Notes: generated by a model not told the origin, from the sequence alone. 64,000 nucleotides of DNA from Pedococcus dokdonensis (GCF_900104525.1 NZ_LT629711.1:806001-870000), one strand, 5' to 3'; numbered from the stretch's first letter, positions 34,383 to 44,630 are shown. Made by a program: numbers and translations.

Positions 34383-36464
34383 GTGAGTGCCGCACCGAGC
34401 CCGCGACAGCCCTGGTTGCACGACCTGCGCATCATCGTCGACGGGAACGCCACCGCCCTGTCCGCGACGGACGGCGACGTCGTCCCGGGGACGGCGCAGG
34501 GGCTGTTCGTCGACGACGTCCGCGTCCTGTCGCGGCTCGAGCTGACCGTGTCGGGGGAGTCGCCCACCCCGATCGCCTCGGCGGCCAGCGGCGCCGCAGC
34601 GGAGTTCTTCGGCGCGGCACGCGGTCTCGGTGACCCCGGACCCGACCCGACCGTCGAGGTCCACCGAGTGCGCACCCTCGAGGCAGCGAGCCTCGTGGAG
34701 CAGGTCACGATCACCTCGCGCGCGGCCGAGCCGGTCACCGCCACACTGCGGATCGAGCTCGGGTCCGACGGCCTCGACATCGCGAAGGTCAAGTACGGCG
34801 TCTGCGCCGAGCCGGCCGTCCGTCCCGTCCTCACGGACGGCCTGCTCACCTTCACCACGAACCGGCACCGGACCCTGGTCGAGGTCGACCCTGCGGCGAC
34901 GAGCGTCGAGGCCCTCGGCGACCGAGCCGTCCTCGTGCACGAGGTCGTGGTCGAGCCCGGGGCGAGCCGGACGCTGCGCCTCACCGTGACGGCCCTGCGC
35001 ACCGCACCGTCCGAGTTCGACGCCGATGCCGGCAGCCGGGCCGTCGCCTGGGATGACGTCCGGGTCAGCTCCGACGACCCGAGGCTGGAAGCCCTGGTGG
35101 CCAGGTCCGTCGACGACCTGCGCCACCTGCTGTTGCGCGACCCGCTCGACCCGGCCGATGTCTTCGCGGCGGCCGGGTCGCCCTGGTACCTCACGCTGTT
35201 CGGGCGCGACTCGATCTGGGCGGCGCGGATGATGCTGCCGTTCGGCACCGAGCTGGCCGCTGGCACGCTGCGTGCCCTGGCTCGCCGCCAGGGCACTCGG
35301 CACGACCCCGAGTCGGCCGAGCAGCCGGGCAAGATCGCCCACGAGGTCCGCCGCACGGCATACACGGGATCGCCGCGCAAGGGCGACCTCGCGCTCCCGC
35401 CGCTCTACTACGGCACGGTCGACGCCACCGCGCTCTGGGTGACCCTGCTCGTGGAAGCGTGGCGCTGGGGGCTGGCCGAGGCGCAGGTGCGCGCCCTGCT
35501 GCCGCACCTGCGGGCCGCCCTGGCCTGGCTGACCGGTGACGGGCAACCCGACGACGACGGCTTCCTGAAGTACCTCGACGCCACGGGTCACGGCCTCGTG
35601 AACCAGGGCTGGAAGGACTCCCTCGACTCGATGCGCACGCGCGACGGCCGGATCGCCCCGGCCCCGATCGCCCTCGTCGAAGCGCAGGCGTATGCCGTGC
35701 AGGCACTGCTCGAGGCGGCCGACCTCCTCGACGCGCTGGGGGAGGAGGGCGCGGCCGAGGTGCGGCACCAGGGCGCAGCGCTGCGCGACCGTGTGCGTGC
35801 CGCGTTCTGGGTGGGCGGGGCCGACGGGCGCTACCTCGCGATGGCGTTGGACGGCCAGGGCCGGGCCGTCGACGGCCTCGGCTCCAACATGGGTCACGCC
35901 CTCGGCACCGGGACCCTCGACCCCGGCGAGGCCGCGACGGTCGGCCGCACGGTCACCGGCGCCGAGCTGCTCGACACCTTCGGTGTGCGCACGCTCGGCA
36001 CGGGGAACGGCGGGTTCAACCCGATCGGCTACCACACCGGATCGATCTGGACCCACGACACGGCCATCGTCGCCCTCGGCCTGGCACGCGAGGGACTGGG
36101 CGACGCGGCCGCCGCCGTCAGCAGGGCACTGGTCGCATCCGCCGAGGCCTTCGACTACCGCTGGCCCGAGCTCTACTCTGGGCTGCCGATGATGGGGCGA
36201 CCGGCGCCATACCCGGCATCCTGCCGACCCCAGGCGTGGTCGGCCGCCTCGGCCGGTGCGGTGGTCTCGGTCGCCCTCGGCCTGCGGGCCGACCTGCCCC
36301 GGGGAGTACTGCACGTGGAGCCACCACGGCCGTCGCCGTTCGGGGCGTTGCGGGTCGACGGTCTCCGGCTGGGCGCCACCACCTTCTCGGTCGAGGTCGA
36401 CCGGGACGGTGCGGTCGAGGTGATCGGGGTGCCGGACGAGGTCGAGATCAGGCGGGGCGCATAG
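34383..36464 (+). CDS. Glycogen-debranching-type amylo-alpha-1,6-glucosidase
   Basis: This 693-residue protein has an N-terminal glycogen-debranching domain (residues 10-230, TDGDVVPGTAQGLFVDDVRVLSRL) and a C-terminal (alpha/alpha)6 glycosidase domain. The latter contains LTLFGRDSIWAARMMLPFG, LVNQGWKDSLDSMRTRDG and FNPIGYHTGSIWTHDTAIV; the acidic residues in GRDS, WKDS and WTHD are likely catalytic or substrate-binding. It probably trims alpha-1,6 or related glucosidic bonds. The GTG start at 34383 is 165 bases from the divergent LacI regulator. Confidence 0.88.
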   Translation: MSAAPSPRQPWLHDLRIIVDGNATALSATDGDVVPGTAQGLFVDDVRVLSRLELTVSGESPTPIASAASGAAAEFFGAARGLGDPGPDPTVEVHRVRTLEAASLVEQVTITSRAAEPVTATLRIELGSDGLDIAKVKYGVCAEPAVRPVLTDGLLTFTTNRHRTLVEVDPAATSVEALGDRAVLVHEVVVEPGASRTLRLTVTALRTAPSEFDADAGSRAVAWDDVRVSSDDPRLEALVARSVDDLRHLLLRDPLDPADVFAAAGSPWYLTLFGRDSIWAARMMLPFGTELAAGTLRALARRQGTRHDPESAEQPGKIAHEVRRTAYTGSPRKGDLALPPLYYGTVDATALWVTLLVEAWRWGLAEAQVRALLPHLRAALAWLTGDGQPDDDGFLKYLDATGHGLVNQGWKDSLDSMRTRDGRIAPAPIALVEAQAYAVQALLEAADLLDALGEEGAAEVRHQGAALRDRVRAAFWVGGADGRYLAMALDGQGRAVDGLGSNMGHALGTGTLDPGEAATVGRTVTGAELLDTFGVRTLGTGNGGFNPIGYHTGSIWTHDTAIVALGLAREGLGDAAAAVSRALVASAEAFDYRWPELYSGLPMMGRPAPYPASCRPQAWSAASAGAVVSVALGLRADLPRGVLHVEPPRPSPFGALRVDGLRLGATTFSVEVDRDGAVEVIGVPDEVEIRRGA

Positions 36465-36521
36465 ACTCGGGCGGTTCCCCGACGCACTGGCGTGCGCAGA
36501 CGACACCCGAAAGGACGCCGC

Positions 36522-38390
36522 GTGGGAGTGCTCGAGACCATCACCGGCCCGGCCGACCTCAAGGCGCTGTCGCCTGCCCAGCTGCCGGGGCTCGCCCAGG
36601 AGATCAGGGACTTCCTCGTCGAGTCCGTCTCCAAGACCGGTGGCCACCTGGGCCCGAACCTCGGTGTGGTCGAGCTGACCATCGCCCTGCACCGGGTCTT
36701 CGACAGCCCGGACGACGCGATCGTCTTCGACACCGGGCACCAGTCCTACGTCCACAAGCTGCTCACCGGCCGACACGACTTCAGCAAGCTCAAGAAGCAG
36801 GGCGGGCTCTCGGGCTACCCGAGTCGCACGGAGTCCGAGCACGACGTCGTCGAGAACTCGCACGCCTCGACGGCTCTGTCGTGGGCCGACGGCATCGCCA
36901 AGGGACGACGGCTGCGCGGTGAGAAGGGGCGCCACACGGTGGCGGTCATCGGCGACGGTGCCCTGACCGGGGGGATGGCCTGGGAGGCGATCAACAACAT
37001 CGCCGCCGACAAGGACCTGCCGCTGACCATCGTCGTCAACGACAACGAGCGGTCCTACGCACCGACCATCGGCGGTCTGGCCGACCACCTCGCGACCCTG
37101 CGCACCACGCGCGGCTACGAGCGCTTCCTCGACTGGGGCAAGAACACGCTGAGCCGGACCCCTGTCGTGGGTGGCGCGATGTACGAGACGTTGCACGGCA
37201 TGAAGAAGGGCATCAAGGACATCGTCGCCCCGCAGGGGATGTTCGAGGACCTCGGCCTGAAGTACCTCGGTCCGGTCGACGGTCACGACGAGCAGGCCGT
37301 CGAGTCGGCCCTGCGCAAGGCCCGGGCCTTCGGTGGACCGGTCCTCGTCCACGTCATCACCGAGAAGGGCCGCGGCTACGACCCGGCTCGTCGCGACGTG
37401 GGCGACCAGTGGCACGCGATCGGGAAGTTCAACCCCGAGACCGGGTTGCCGTTCGAGGTGAGCGGCCGGATCTGGACGGACGAGTTCAACGACGAGATGG
37501 TGCGGATCGGCGCGGAGCGCGACGACGTCGTGGCGCTCACGGCAGCCATGCTCATCCCGGTCGGCCTCGATGGCTTCGCCGCCGCCTACCCCGACCGGGT
37601 CTTCGACGTCGGCATCGCCGAGCAGCACGCGGTCACCATGGCGAGCGGCCTCGCGTACGCCGGGCTGCACCCGGTCGTCGCGGTCTACGCCACCTTCCTC
37701 AACCGGGCCTTCGACCAGCTGCTGATGGACTGCGCGCTGCACCGGGCCGGTGTCACCTTCGTGCTGGACCGGGCCGGCGTCACAGGGAGCGACGGCGCGT
37801 CGCACAACGGCATGTGGGACATGACGATCGCGTCGGTCGTCCCGGGCCTGCGGCTGGCGGCGCCCCGCGACGGCGACCAGGTCAAGCTGCAGCTCCGCGA
37901 GGCGATCGACGTGACCGATGCCCCGACGGTGATCCGCTTCCCGAAGGGCGATGTCGGACCCGCGGTCACCGCGATCCGTCAGCACGGCGACGTCGACGTG
38001 CTCCACGAGACGTCACTCGACTCCTGCGAGCTGCTCCTCGTCGGGGTGGGGGCCTTCGCAGGCATGGCCGTGGACATCGCGGGCAAGCTCGAGGCCCAGG
38101 GCCACTCGGTCACCGCGGTCGACCCGCGCTGGGTGCTGCCGGTGAGCGACGACCTGGTCGAGCTGGCTCGCGCCGCTGGCGCCGTCGCCGTGGTCGAGGA
38201 CAACCTGGTCAGTGGGGGAGTCGGGGCGGCGGTCACGCTGGCGCTGCGCGATGCCGGCCTCGACGTGCCGGTGCACCTGCACGGCATACCGAAGCAGTTC
38301 CTGGACCACGCGTCGCGGGGCCAGGTGCTCGAGGAGGTCGGCCTCACCGCAGACGCGGTCGCCACCGCGCTGGCCGGCCGCCTGCGCTGA
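36522..38390 (+). CDS. dxs: 1-deoxy-D-xylulose-5-phosphate synthase
   Basis: The thiamine-dependent enzyme condenses pyruvate and glyceraldehyde-3-phosphate, the first step of the MEP isoprenoid pathway. Its 622 residues include [13 protein letters not shown], the TPP-binding [16 protein letters not shown]...VVNDNE (about residues 145-175), and the transketolase pyrimidine domain with [17 protein letters not shown]. The C-terminal domain follows. The GTG at 36522 gives the usual MGVLETI N-terminus. It is separated by 57 bases from the preceding debranching-type gene. Confidence 0.96.
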   Translation: MGVLETITGPADLKALSPAQLPGLAQEIRDFLVESVSKTGGHLGPNLGVVELTIALHRVFDSPDDAIVFDTGHQSYVHKLLTGRHDFSKLKKQGGLSGYPSRTESEHDVVENSHASTALSWADGIAKGRRLRGEKGRHTVAVIGDGALTGGMAWEAINNIAADKDLPLTIVVNDNERSYAPTIGGLADHLATLRTTRGYERFLDWGKNTLSRTPVVGGAMYETLHGMKKGIKDIVAPQGMFEDLGLKYLGPVDGHDEQAVESALRKARAFGGPVLVHVITEKGRGYDPARRDVGDQWHAIGKFNPETGLPFEVSGRIWTDEFNDEMVRIGAERDDVVALTAAMLIPVGLDGFAAAYPDRVFDVGIAEQHAVTMASGLAYAGLHPVVAVYATFLNRAFDQLLMDCALHRAGVTFVLDRAGVTGSDGASHNGMWDMTIASVVPGLRLAAPRDGDQVKLQLREAIDVTDAPTVIRFPKGDVGPAVTAIRQHGDVDVLHETSLDSCELLLVGVGAFAGMAVDIAGKLEAQGHSVTAVDPRWVLPVSDDLVELARAAGAVAVVEDNLVSGGVGAAVTLALRDAGLDVPVHLHGIPKQFLDHASRGQVLEEVGLTADAVATALAGRLR

Positions 38391-38446
38391 GGACCCTCGC
38401 CCACCGAGAAGGGCTGGCTGTCGGCGGCGCTGGTTAGCGTCGAGGG

Positions 38447-39217
38447 ATGGAGCTGACAGGTCGGGTCGTCGTCGTCACCGGGGGTGCCTCGGGCCTGGGT
38501 GAGCACCTCGTGCGTGCCTTTGCCCGCGAGGGGGCCCACGTCGTGGTCGCCGACCTCGACACGGCACCGGCCGAGGCGCTCGCCGCGGCGCTGCGTCAGG
38601 AGGGTGGGGGCGCCACGGGCGTGCGCTGCGACGTGACCGTCGAGGACGACCTGCTCGCCCTCGTCACCGCCGCGGACGCTCTGGGCGGGATCGACGTGCT
38701 CGTCAACAACGCGGGTGGCTGGGGTGGCGCCGAGCAGCACTACCCCGAGGCGCCGCCCGAGGACTGGCAGGCCGTGCTCGCCCTCAACCTCCACGCGCCG
38801 ATGCGACTCCTCCAGCTCTGCCTCGACGGCATGCGTCGTCGGGGGTGGGGATCGGTGGTCAACGTGGCGTCCAGCGCGGGAGTCGGGACAACCGCCTATG
38901 GCAGCCCTCCGTATGCCGTGGCGAAGGCCGGGTTGGTGCGCCTCACCACCGCGCTGGCCGGCTTGCAGGACGAGGGAGTCCTGGTGACCTGCCTCGTGCC
39001 GGGCTGGATCGGGCTGCCGCGGGCCCACGCCGAGCTGGCCGCCCTGGCACCGCCCGAGCGGCAGGCCAGCCCCGAGCTGGTGCCCCCCGAGATCATCGCC
39101 GCCGAGGCGGTGCGGCTGGTGCGTGACCGCGTCACGGCCGGCACCGTGGTCGAGCTCCTCGACGGCGCACACCGCCGGGTCGTGTCGCCGGACGGCGCAG
39201 GGGCGGCACCCGGATGA
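38447..39217 (+). CDS. SDR-family oxidoreductase
   Basis: This 256-residue protein has the Rossmann motif VTGGASGLGEHL (TGxxxGxG), NNAGG at about residue 88, catalytic Ser in VASSAGVG and YAVAK (Tyr-Lys) near residue 163. This makes it an active classical short-chain dehydrogenase using NAD(P)H. The substrate cannot be deduced. It lies 56 bases after dxs and ends in a strong hairpin shared with the convergent fadB-like gene. Confidence 0.9.
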   Translation: MELTGRVVVVTGGASGLGEHLVRAFAREGAHVVVADLDTAPAEALAAALRQEGGGATGVRCDVTVEDDLLALVTAADALGGIDVLVNNAGGWGGAEQHYPEAPPEDWQAVLALNLHAPMRLLQLCLDGMRRRGWGSVVNVASSAGVGTTAYGSPPYAVAKAGLVRLTTALAGLQDEGVLVTCLVPGWIGLPRAHAELAALAPPERQASPELVPPEIIAAEAVRLVRDRVTAGTVVELLDGAHRRVVSPDGAGAAPG

Positions 39218-39232
39218 CCGGGTGCCGCCCCT
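39199..39232. terminator. Bidirectional hairpin terminator between SDR and fadB-like genes
   Basis: Perfect 15-base GC-rich arms (39199-39213 and 39218-39232) enclose the loop ATGA, which includes the SDR stop codon. It is placed between convergent genes and should act on both. Confidence 0.8.
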
Positions 39233-39257
39233 CGTGGCCTGCGGGTGGAACTGGTGC

Positions 39258-41387
39258 CTAGGCGGGGACGCTCGCTGCGCCGGGCGGCAGGAAGCGCTGA
39301 CCGGTGACCCGCTCCGAGACCCCCTCGCGGTCGAGCAGTGGCGTGAGCCCGCCGTTCCAGAACTGGAAGCCCGCGCCGGTGATCATGGCGAGGTCCAGGT
39401 CCATCGGCGCCGCCACGACGCCCTCGTCGAGCATCCGGCGCGCCTCGTCGGCGAGGACGCCGAGCACCCGCTCGCGCACCTCCTCGGTCGACAGCACCAC
39501 GGGGTCGGCCGGCTTGTCGAAGAGGGCCTCGACCTCGGGGTCGACGACCGGCTTGCCCTCCGGCCAGATGTAGATCGCCGCCTTCTTCGCCGCGACGACC
39601 TTGCGGAGGTTCTCCGAGACGTAGAAGCGGTCGGGGAACGCCTTGGCCAGGGTCTCGTTGTTGTGCAACGCGATCGCCGGTCCGACGAGTCCGAGCAGGA
39701 TGAACGGGGGCATCGGGGCGAGCCCGGCGAAGGCGCGGTCGGCCACCTCGATCGGGGTGCCCTCGTCGACCACCTTGGCGACCTCGCCCATGAACCGGCC
39801 GAGCAGCCGGTTGACGATGAAGGACGGGCTGTCCTTCACGAGGATCGTCGTCTTCTTCAGACCCTTGCCGGTCGCGAACGCGGTGGCCAGGGTCGCGTCG
39901 TCGGTGCGCTCGCCCTTGATGATCTCGAGCAGCGGCATGACGGCCACCGGGTTGAAGAAGTGGAAGCCGACCACTCGCTCGGGGTGCTGGAGCTCGGCAG
40001 CCATCTCGGTGATCGACAGCGACGAGGTGTTCGTCGCCAGGACGCACTCGGGGCTGACGATGGCCTCGATCTCGGCCCAGACCTGCTTCTTGACCGACAT
40101 CTCCTCGAAGACCGCCTCGATCACGAAGTCGGCGTCGGCGAAGCCGTCCTTGGAGGTCGCGCCGGTGACCAGCGCCTTGAGCCGGTTGGCCTTGTCTGGT
40201 CCGAGCCGCTTCTTGGCCAGCAGCTTGTCGACCTCGCCGTGCACGTAGCCGACGCCCTTGGCGACCCGCTCCTCGTCGAGGTCGGTCATGACGACCGGCA
40301 CCTCGAGCCGCTGCGCGAACAGCAGGGCGAGCTGGCTGGCCATCAGGCCGGCGCCGACGATCCCGACCTTGGTGACCTTGCGGGCCAGGGCCTTGTCGGG
40401 TGCCCCCGCCGGACGCTTGGCCCGACGCTGGACGAGGTCGAAGGAGTAGAGACCGGCCCGCAGCTCGTCACCCATCACGAGGTCTGCCAGTGCCTCGTCC
40501 TCGGCCGCGAAGGCGTCGTCGCGCGTCGCGGTGCGGGCCTCGGCCACGAGCTGGAGCGCACGGTAGGGGGCGGGTGCCTTGCCGCCGGTCTTGAGGTCGA
40601 CGAGACCCTTGGCGGCCTTGATCGCGGCGGACCACTCGGCCTCGTCGCGGGACACCTCGGGACGCTCGACCTTCGTGTCGGCGGTCAGCACCGACGCGGC
40701 CCAGAGCAGCGACTCCTCGAGGAAGTCGGCCGGCTCGAGCAGCACGTCGGCGATGCCGAGCTCGAAGGCCTGGGGGCCCTTGAGCATGCGGTTCATGTTC
40801 ATCGGGTTCTCGATGATGACCTTGAGCGCGTTGGCCGGGCCGACCAGGTTGGGCAGCAGGTAGCAGCCGCCCCAGCCGGGGACGAGACCGAGGAAGGTCT
40901 CCGGCAGCGCCAGCGCCGGCACGCCGGCCGAGATGGTGCGGTAGTCGGCGGACAGCGCGATCTCCACACCACCGCCCATCGCAGCACCGTTGACGAAGGC
41001 GAAGGTCGGCACCGGCAGGTCCATGATCGCTGCGAAGGCCGCGTGCCCGGCCCGAGCCACCTCGATCGCCTGCTCCCGGCTGGCTGCCTGGGAGACCGCC
41101 TTGAGGTCGGCACCGACGGCGAAGATGAAGGGCTTGCCGGTGATGCCGACAGCCTGGATGTCACCCGCCTCGGCTCGGGCGCGCAGCCCCTCGACGGTGG
41201 CCCTGAGCTCGGCGATGGTCTGCGGCCCGAAGGTGTTGGGCTTGGTGTGGTCGAAACCGTTGTCCAGCGTGACCAGGGCCAGGGTGCCTGCCTTGCCCGG
41301 CAGGAGCACGTCGCGCACCGGGGTGTGGGTCACGACCTCCTCGAAGGCCTGGGCGGACGTGGTGCTGGTGGTGGGTGAGTCGCTCAT
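39258..41387 (-). CDS. fadB: Multifunctional fatty-acid oxidation protein (enoyl-CoA hydratase / 3-hydroxyacyl-CoA dehydrogenase)
   Basis: The 709-residue FadB/FadJ-type protein has an N-terminal crotonase domain (residues about 20-220; VGADLKAVSQAA and NGAAMGGGVEIALSADYR form the oxyanion hole). A 3-hydroxyacyl-CoA dehydrogenase domain begins KVGIVGAGLMASQLALLFAQ (about residue 330), includes HFFNPVAVMPLLEII, and is followed by its C-terminal domain. It hydrates and oxidises acyl-CoA intermediates in beta-oxidation. Its ATG overlaps the thiolase stop by four bases; the two form the fadAB pair. Confidence 0.93.
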   Translation of the reverse strand: MSDSPTTSTTSAQAFEEVVTHTPVRDVLLPGKAGTLALVTLDNGFDHTKPNTFGPQTIAELRATVEGLRARAEAGDIQAVGITGKPFIFAVGADLKAVSQAASREQAIEVARAGHAAFAAIMDLPVPTFAFVNGAAMGGGVEIALSADYRTISAGVPALALPETFLGLVPGWGGCYLLPNLVGPANALKVIIENPMNMNRMLKGPQAFELGIADVLLEPADFLEESLLWAASVLTADTKVERPEVSRDEAEWSAAIKAAKGLVDLKTGGKAPAPYRALQLVAEARTATRDDAFAAEDEALADLVMGDELRAGLYSFDLVQRRAKRPAGAPDKALARKVTKVGIVGAGLMASQLALLFAQRLEVPVVMTDLDEERVAKGVGYVHGEVDKLLAKKRLGPDKANRLKALVTGATSKDGFADADFVIEAVFEEMSVKKQVWAEIEAIVSPECVLATNTSSLSITEMAAELQHPERVVGFHFFNPVAVMPLLEIIKGERTDDATLATAFATGKGLKKTTILVKDSPSFIVNRLLGRFMGEVAKVVDEGTPIEVADRAFAGLAPMPPFILLGLVGPAIALHNNETLAKAFPDRFYVSENLRKVVAAKKAAIYIWPEGKPVVDPEVEALFDKPADPVVLSTEEVRERVLGVLADEARRMLDEGVVAAPMDLDLAMITGAGFQFWNGGLTPLLDREGVSERVTGQRFLPPGAASVPA

Positions 41388-42601
41388 GCCGCGACCTCCT
41401 GGCCGTAGTCGGCGTGGTGGGGGTTCTCCCAGATGACGGCGGCGCCCATCCCGATGCCGATGCACATGGCGGTCAGGCCGAAGCGGACGTCGGGGTGCTC
41501 CTCGAACTGGCGGGCCAGCTGGGTCATCAGGCGCACGCCCGACGACGCGAGCGGGTGGCCGGTCGCGATCGCACCGCCGTACTGGTTGACGCGGGGGTCG
41601 TCGTCGGCGATGTCGAAGTGGTCGAGGAACGCGAGCACCTGGACGGCGAACGCCTCGTTCAGCTCGAACAGGCCGATGTCCTCGATCGACAGCCCCGCCT
41701 TGGCCAGCGCCTTCTCGGTGGCCGGGACCGGTCCGATGCCCATCACCTCCGGCTCGACCCCGACGAACGCGAAGTCGACCAGCCGCATCTTCACGGGGAG
41801 GCCGAGCTCACGAGCCGCCTGCTCCGAGGCGAGGATGCACGCGGTGGCGCCGTCGTTGAGCCCGGCGGAGTTGCCGGCGCTGACCTTGCCGTGCGGACGG
41901 AACGGCGTCTTGAGTGCCGCGAGGTCCTCGAGCGTGGTGCCGGGGCGCGGCGGCTCGTCCTGCGTGGCCAGGCCGTAGCCGAGCTCCTGGTGCCGCGTCG
42001 CGACGGGCACGAGGTCGGGCTGGATCTGGTCGTTTGCGTAGGCCTTGGCGAGCTTCTCCTGCGACCCCACGGCATACGCGTCGCTGCGCTCCTTGGTGAT
42101 CGACGGGAACCGGTCGTGCAGGTTCTCGGCGGTCGAGCCCATCACCAGGGCCGACGGGTCGACGAGCTTCTCGGCCACGATCCGCGGGTTGGGGTCGACA
42201 CCCTCACCCATCGGGTGCCGGCCCATGTGCTCGACCCCGCCGGCGATGGCGACGTCGATCGAGCCGAACGCGATCGAGCTGGCCGTGGTGGTCACGGCGG
42301 TCATCGCACCGGCGCACATCCGGTCGACCGAGTAGCCCGGCGTGGTCTTGGGCAGACCGGAGAGCAGGGCGGCCATCCGGCCGAGCGTGAGGCCCTGGTC
42401 GCCGATCTGGGTGGTGGCCGCGATGGCCACCTCCTCGACGCGCTCCGGGGGGAGCTCGGGGTGGCGACGCATCAGCTCGCGGATGCAGCGGATGACGAGG
42501 TCGTCGGCGCGGGTCTGGGCGTACATGCCCTTGTCGCCGGCCTTGCCGAACGGCGTCCGGACACCGTCGACGAACACGACCTCATGAAGGGTGCGGGGCA
42601 C
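41384..42601 (-). CDS. fadA: Acetyl-CoA C-acyltransferase (thiolase)
   Basis: The 405-residue thiolase has the acyl-binding cysteine in VDRMCAGAMTAV (about residue 93), the family block GGVEHMGRHPM, NEAFAVQVLAFL and the active-site GGAIATGHPLASSG (His). The second cysteine lies in LTAMCIGIGMGAAVI. It performs the final cleavage of beta-oxidation and is co-transcribed with fadB. Confidence 0.95.
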   Translation of the reverse strand: MPRTLHEVVFVDGVRTPFGKAGDKGMYAQTRADDLVIRCIRELMRRHPELPPERVEEVAIAATTQIGDQGLTLGRMAALLSGLPKTTPGYSVDRMCAGAMTAVTTTASSIAFGSIDVAIAGGVEHMGRHPMGEGVDPNPRIVAEKLVDPSALVMGSTAENLHDRFPSITKERSDAYAVGSQEKLAKAYANDQIQPDLVPVATRHQELGYGLATQDEPPRPGTTLEDLAALKTPFRPHGKVSAGNSAGLNDGATACILASEQAARELGLPVKMRLVDFAFVGVEPEVMGIGPVPATEKALAKAGLSIEDIGLFELNEAFAVQVLAFLDHFDIADDDPRVNQYGGAIATGHPLASSGVRLMTQLARQFEEHPDVRFGLTAMCIGIGMGAAVIWENPHHADYGQEVAA

Positions 42602-42774
42602 GGGTGGCCTCCCTGGCTGTGTGGGTTGCTGGTTGGGCAGAGCAGCACCGGTATGCCGGTGGGTACGAGCCGATGCTACTCCGCGGTAACAACGTGGTCA
42701 CCGGACCCCGCGCGTGAGAGCCGTCACCCGGCGAGCCGGGCCGCACTGAGGTTGACTGGCGACGTGAGGACGAC

Positions 42775-43282
42775 GTGATGTGGTGGAGCCGTCGCACCGT
42801 CAGGGCACCTGTCGGCGTGGTGTGGGACCTGCTCGTGGACCTCGACGCCTGGCCGAGCTGGGGTCCGACCGTCTCGGCCGCCCGGCTCGAGGACGGCGGA
42901 CGGACCCTGAGGGGCGGGGCGCACGGCGCGGTGCGCAGCCCGGTCGGCCTGTGGCTGCCGTTCGAGGTCACCGAGCTGACCGCGCCGATGACCGCCGACC
43001 CCGAACCCCCCCGCAACCTTTGCTAGCACAGGAAACTCAGTCGCGGACAGGTTGCAACCTGTCCGCGACACGGGAACCTTTGCTAGCAAAGGTTCCTGCA
43101 CGGGGGCGGGGGCGCACTGGTCGTGGAGCGTGGGCGGGGTGCCCGCGACGACCCACCGAGTGCAACCGCACGCTCGTGGCTGTGTGGTGGAGCTGGGCGC
43201 GCCCTGGTGGGCGCCGGCCTACCTGCCCGTGCTGGAGGTGGCCGCCCGCCGGCTGGCCGCGCTCGCGGAGAGGGGCCGCTGA
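42775..43282 (+). pseudogene. SRPBCC-family gene interrupted by a palindromic MITE-like insertion
   Basis: The first part (MMWWSRRTVRAPVGVVWDLL to PFEVTELTAP) is the N-terminal half of a START/SRPBCC lipid-binding-type protein. The second part (AHWSWSVGGVPATTHRV...GAPWWAPAYLPVLEVAARRL) is the C-terminal half in another frame, ending at 43282. Between them lies a palindrome-rich sequence of about 100 bases that brings the stop at 43024-43026. The intact gene would encode about 145 residues. The product is presumably non-functional. Confidence 0.8.
43006..43106. repeat. MITE/REP-like multi-palindrome insertion inside the SRPBCC gene
   Basis: Three features are packed into about 100 bases: a perfect 30-bp palindrome at 43040-43069, a perfect 24-bp palindrome centred on GCTAGC at 43073-43096, and a second partial copy AACCTTTGCTAGCA at 43015-43028. 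The ends are inverted: CCCCC-GCAACCTTTGCTAGCA against TGCTAGCAAAGGTTCC-GGGGG. The arrangement suggests a small non-autonomous element with terminal inverted repeats. Confidence 0.75.
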
Positions 43283-43294
43283 GCGGACCAGGGG

Positions 43295-44539
43295 TCAGTC
43301 GTCGGGGTTGGCCGCGAAGGCGGCCTCGACCATCGGTGCCACGATCTCGGTCTGCCAGTGCCGGGCTCCGAGTGCGGACAGCGCCGACGCGAACGCGGGT
43401 GCGGTCGGCTCGGCCGGGGGAGTCCAGATCACCCGGCGCAACGGCTCGGGCGACAGGACGTTCTCGACCGGGATGGAGTGGTCGGCCGCGAAGGCAGTCA
43501 GCGCCTCGCGGGTGGCGGTGAGCCGGGCCGCGGCCACCGGGTTGCGCTCGGCCCAGGACCGCTGCGGCGGAGGGCCGTCCGAGCGCAGCGTCATCGGCGG
43601 GAGGTCGGCCTCGGGGATCGCGTTGGCCCGCGAGATCGCGTCGAGCCACTGCCGCTGGTAGCGCCGCACCGACCGGTGTCCACCGGGCAGGCCGCCGGTC
43701 TCGGTCGGGGTCCCCATCGCGAGCTCGACGAGCACCACGTCGGGCAGCACCCGACCCGGCGAGACGTCGCGCTCCTGGGCGATCTGGTCGCGGGTCTCCC
43801 ACAGCTCGCGGACCACCGCAGCGACCCGCCGGTGCCGCACCTTGTGCATGCCGCTGGTGCGTCGCCACGGGTCGACCCGCACGGCCGGCCCGGTGAAGTC
43901 GAGCAGTGCCTCGAACTCCTCGCGCGCCCACCCGTCCTTGCCCTGGCGGGCCAGGTCGACCCCCATCAGGTTGCGCACGTCGACGAGCACCTCGACGTCG
44001 AGGGCGGCGTAGCGCAGCCAGGGCTCGGGCAGCGGCCGGGTGGACCAGTCGACCGCGGAGTGCTCCTTGGCCAGGGACAGCCCGAGGTAGTGCTCGACGA
44101 CCGCGGCCAGGCCGACCCGGGGCAGACCCAGGAGGCGTCCGGCGAGCTCGGTGTCGAAGAGCTGTCGTGGCCGCAGACCGACCTCCGCGAGGCAGGCGAG
44201 GTCCTGGGTGGCGGCGTGCAGGATCCACTCGGCGCTGCCGATGGCGTCGTCGACCGGGGACAGGTCGGGACACGCGATGGGGTCGATCAGCCAGGTGCCC
44301 GACCCCTCTCGGCGCAGCTGCACGAGGTAGGCGCGCTGGCCGTAGCGGTAACCACTCGCGCGCTCGGCGTCCAGCGCCACCGGGCCCTCGCCCGCAGCGA
44401 TCGCGCGGGCCGCCTCCATCAGGGCGCGCTCGGACTCGACGACCGGCGGGACACCGTCGGCGGGCATGTCGAGCGGAGTCAGCTCGGGGGCTGTCTCCTG
44501 CTCGGGCTCCACCGCCTCGTCGGCGTCGGCATCGGTCAC
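43295..44539 (-). CDS. rnd: Ribonuclease D-like 3'-5' exonuclease with HRDC domain
   Basis: The 414-residue protein has the DEDD exonuclease signature: VALDAERAS (Exo I), WILHAATQDLACLAEVG (Exo II) and WLRYAALDVEVLVDV (Exo III, DEDDy Tyr). An HRDC domain follows at about residues 230-300. RNase D trims 3' ends of tRNA and other small RNAs. It is the syntenic counterpart of M. tuberculosis Rv2681 and lies just downstream of the DUF3000 gene on the same strand. Confidence 0.9.
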   Translation of the reverse strand: MTDADADEAVEPEQETAPELTPLDMPADGVPPVVESERALMEAARAIAAGEGPVALDAERASGYRYGQRAYLVQLRREGSGTWLIDPIACPDLSPVDDAIGSAEWILHAATQDLACLAEVGLRPRQLFDTELAGRLLGLPRVGLAAVVEHYLGLSLAKEHSAVDWSTRPLPEPWLRYAALDVEVLVDVRNLMGVDLARQGKDGWAREEFEALLDFTGPAVRVDPWRRTSGMHKVRHRRVAAVVRELWETRDQIAQERDVSPGRVLPDVVLVELAMGTPTETGGLPGGHRSVRRYQRQWLDAISRANAIPEADLPPMTLRSDGPPPQRSWAERNPVAAARLTATREALTAFAADHSIPVENVLSPEPLRRVIWTPPAEPTAPAFASALSALGARHWQTEIVAPMVEAAFAANPDD

Positions 44540-44630
44540 CGGGTCAACCTATCGGGCAGCGCGCCCCCGCACCCGGCAACGCACCGCGGCTCCACCGTTC
44601 AGCGATGCGGTGGTTCGGCGACGCGGTGGA

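Noticed and set aside
33177-38006. A 1609-codon minus-strand open frame covering the LacI gene and the antisense of the debranching enzyme and dxs
   Set aside because: Only the last 346 codons are real (LacI). The rest is antisense to two well-conserved plus-strand enzymes and has shadow composition caused by high GC.
39123-41378. A 751-codon plus-strand frame opposite fadB
   Set aside because: It is antisense to a clearly conserved FadB protein and has His/Gly/Arg-rich shadow composition without any motif.
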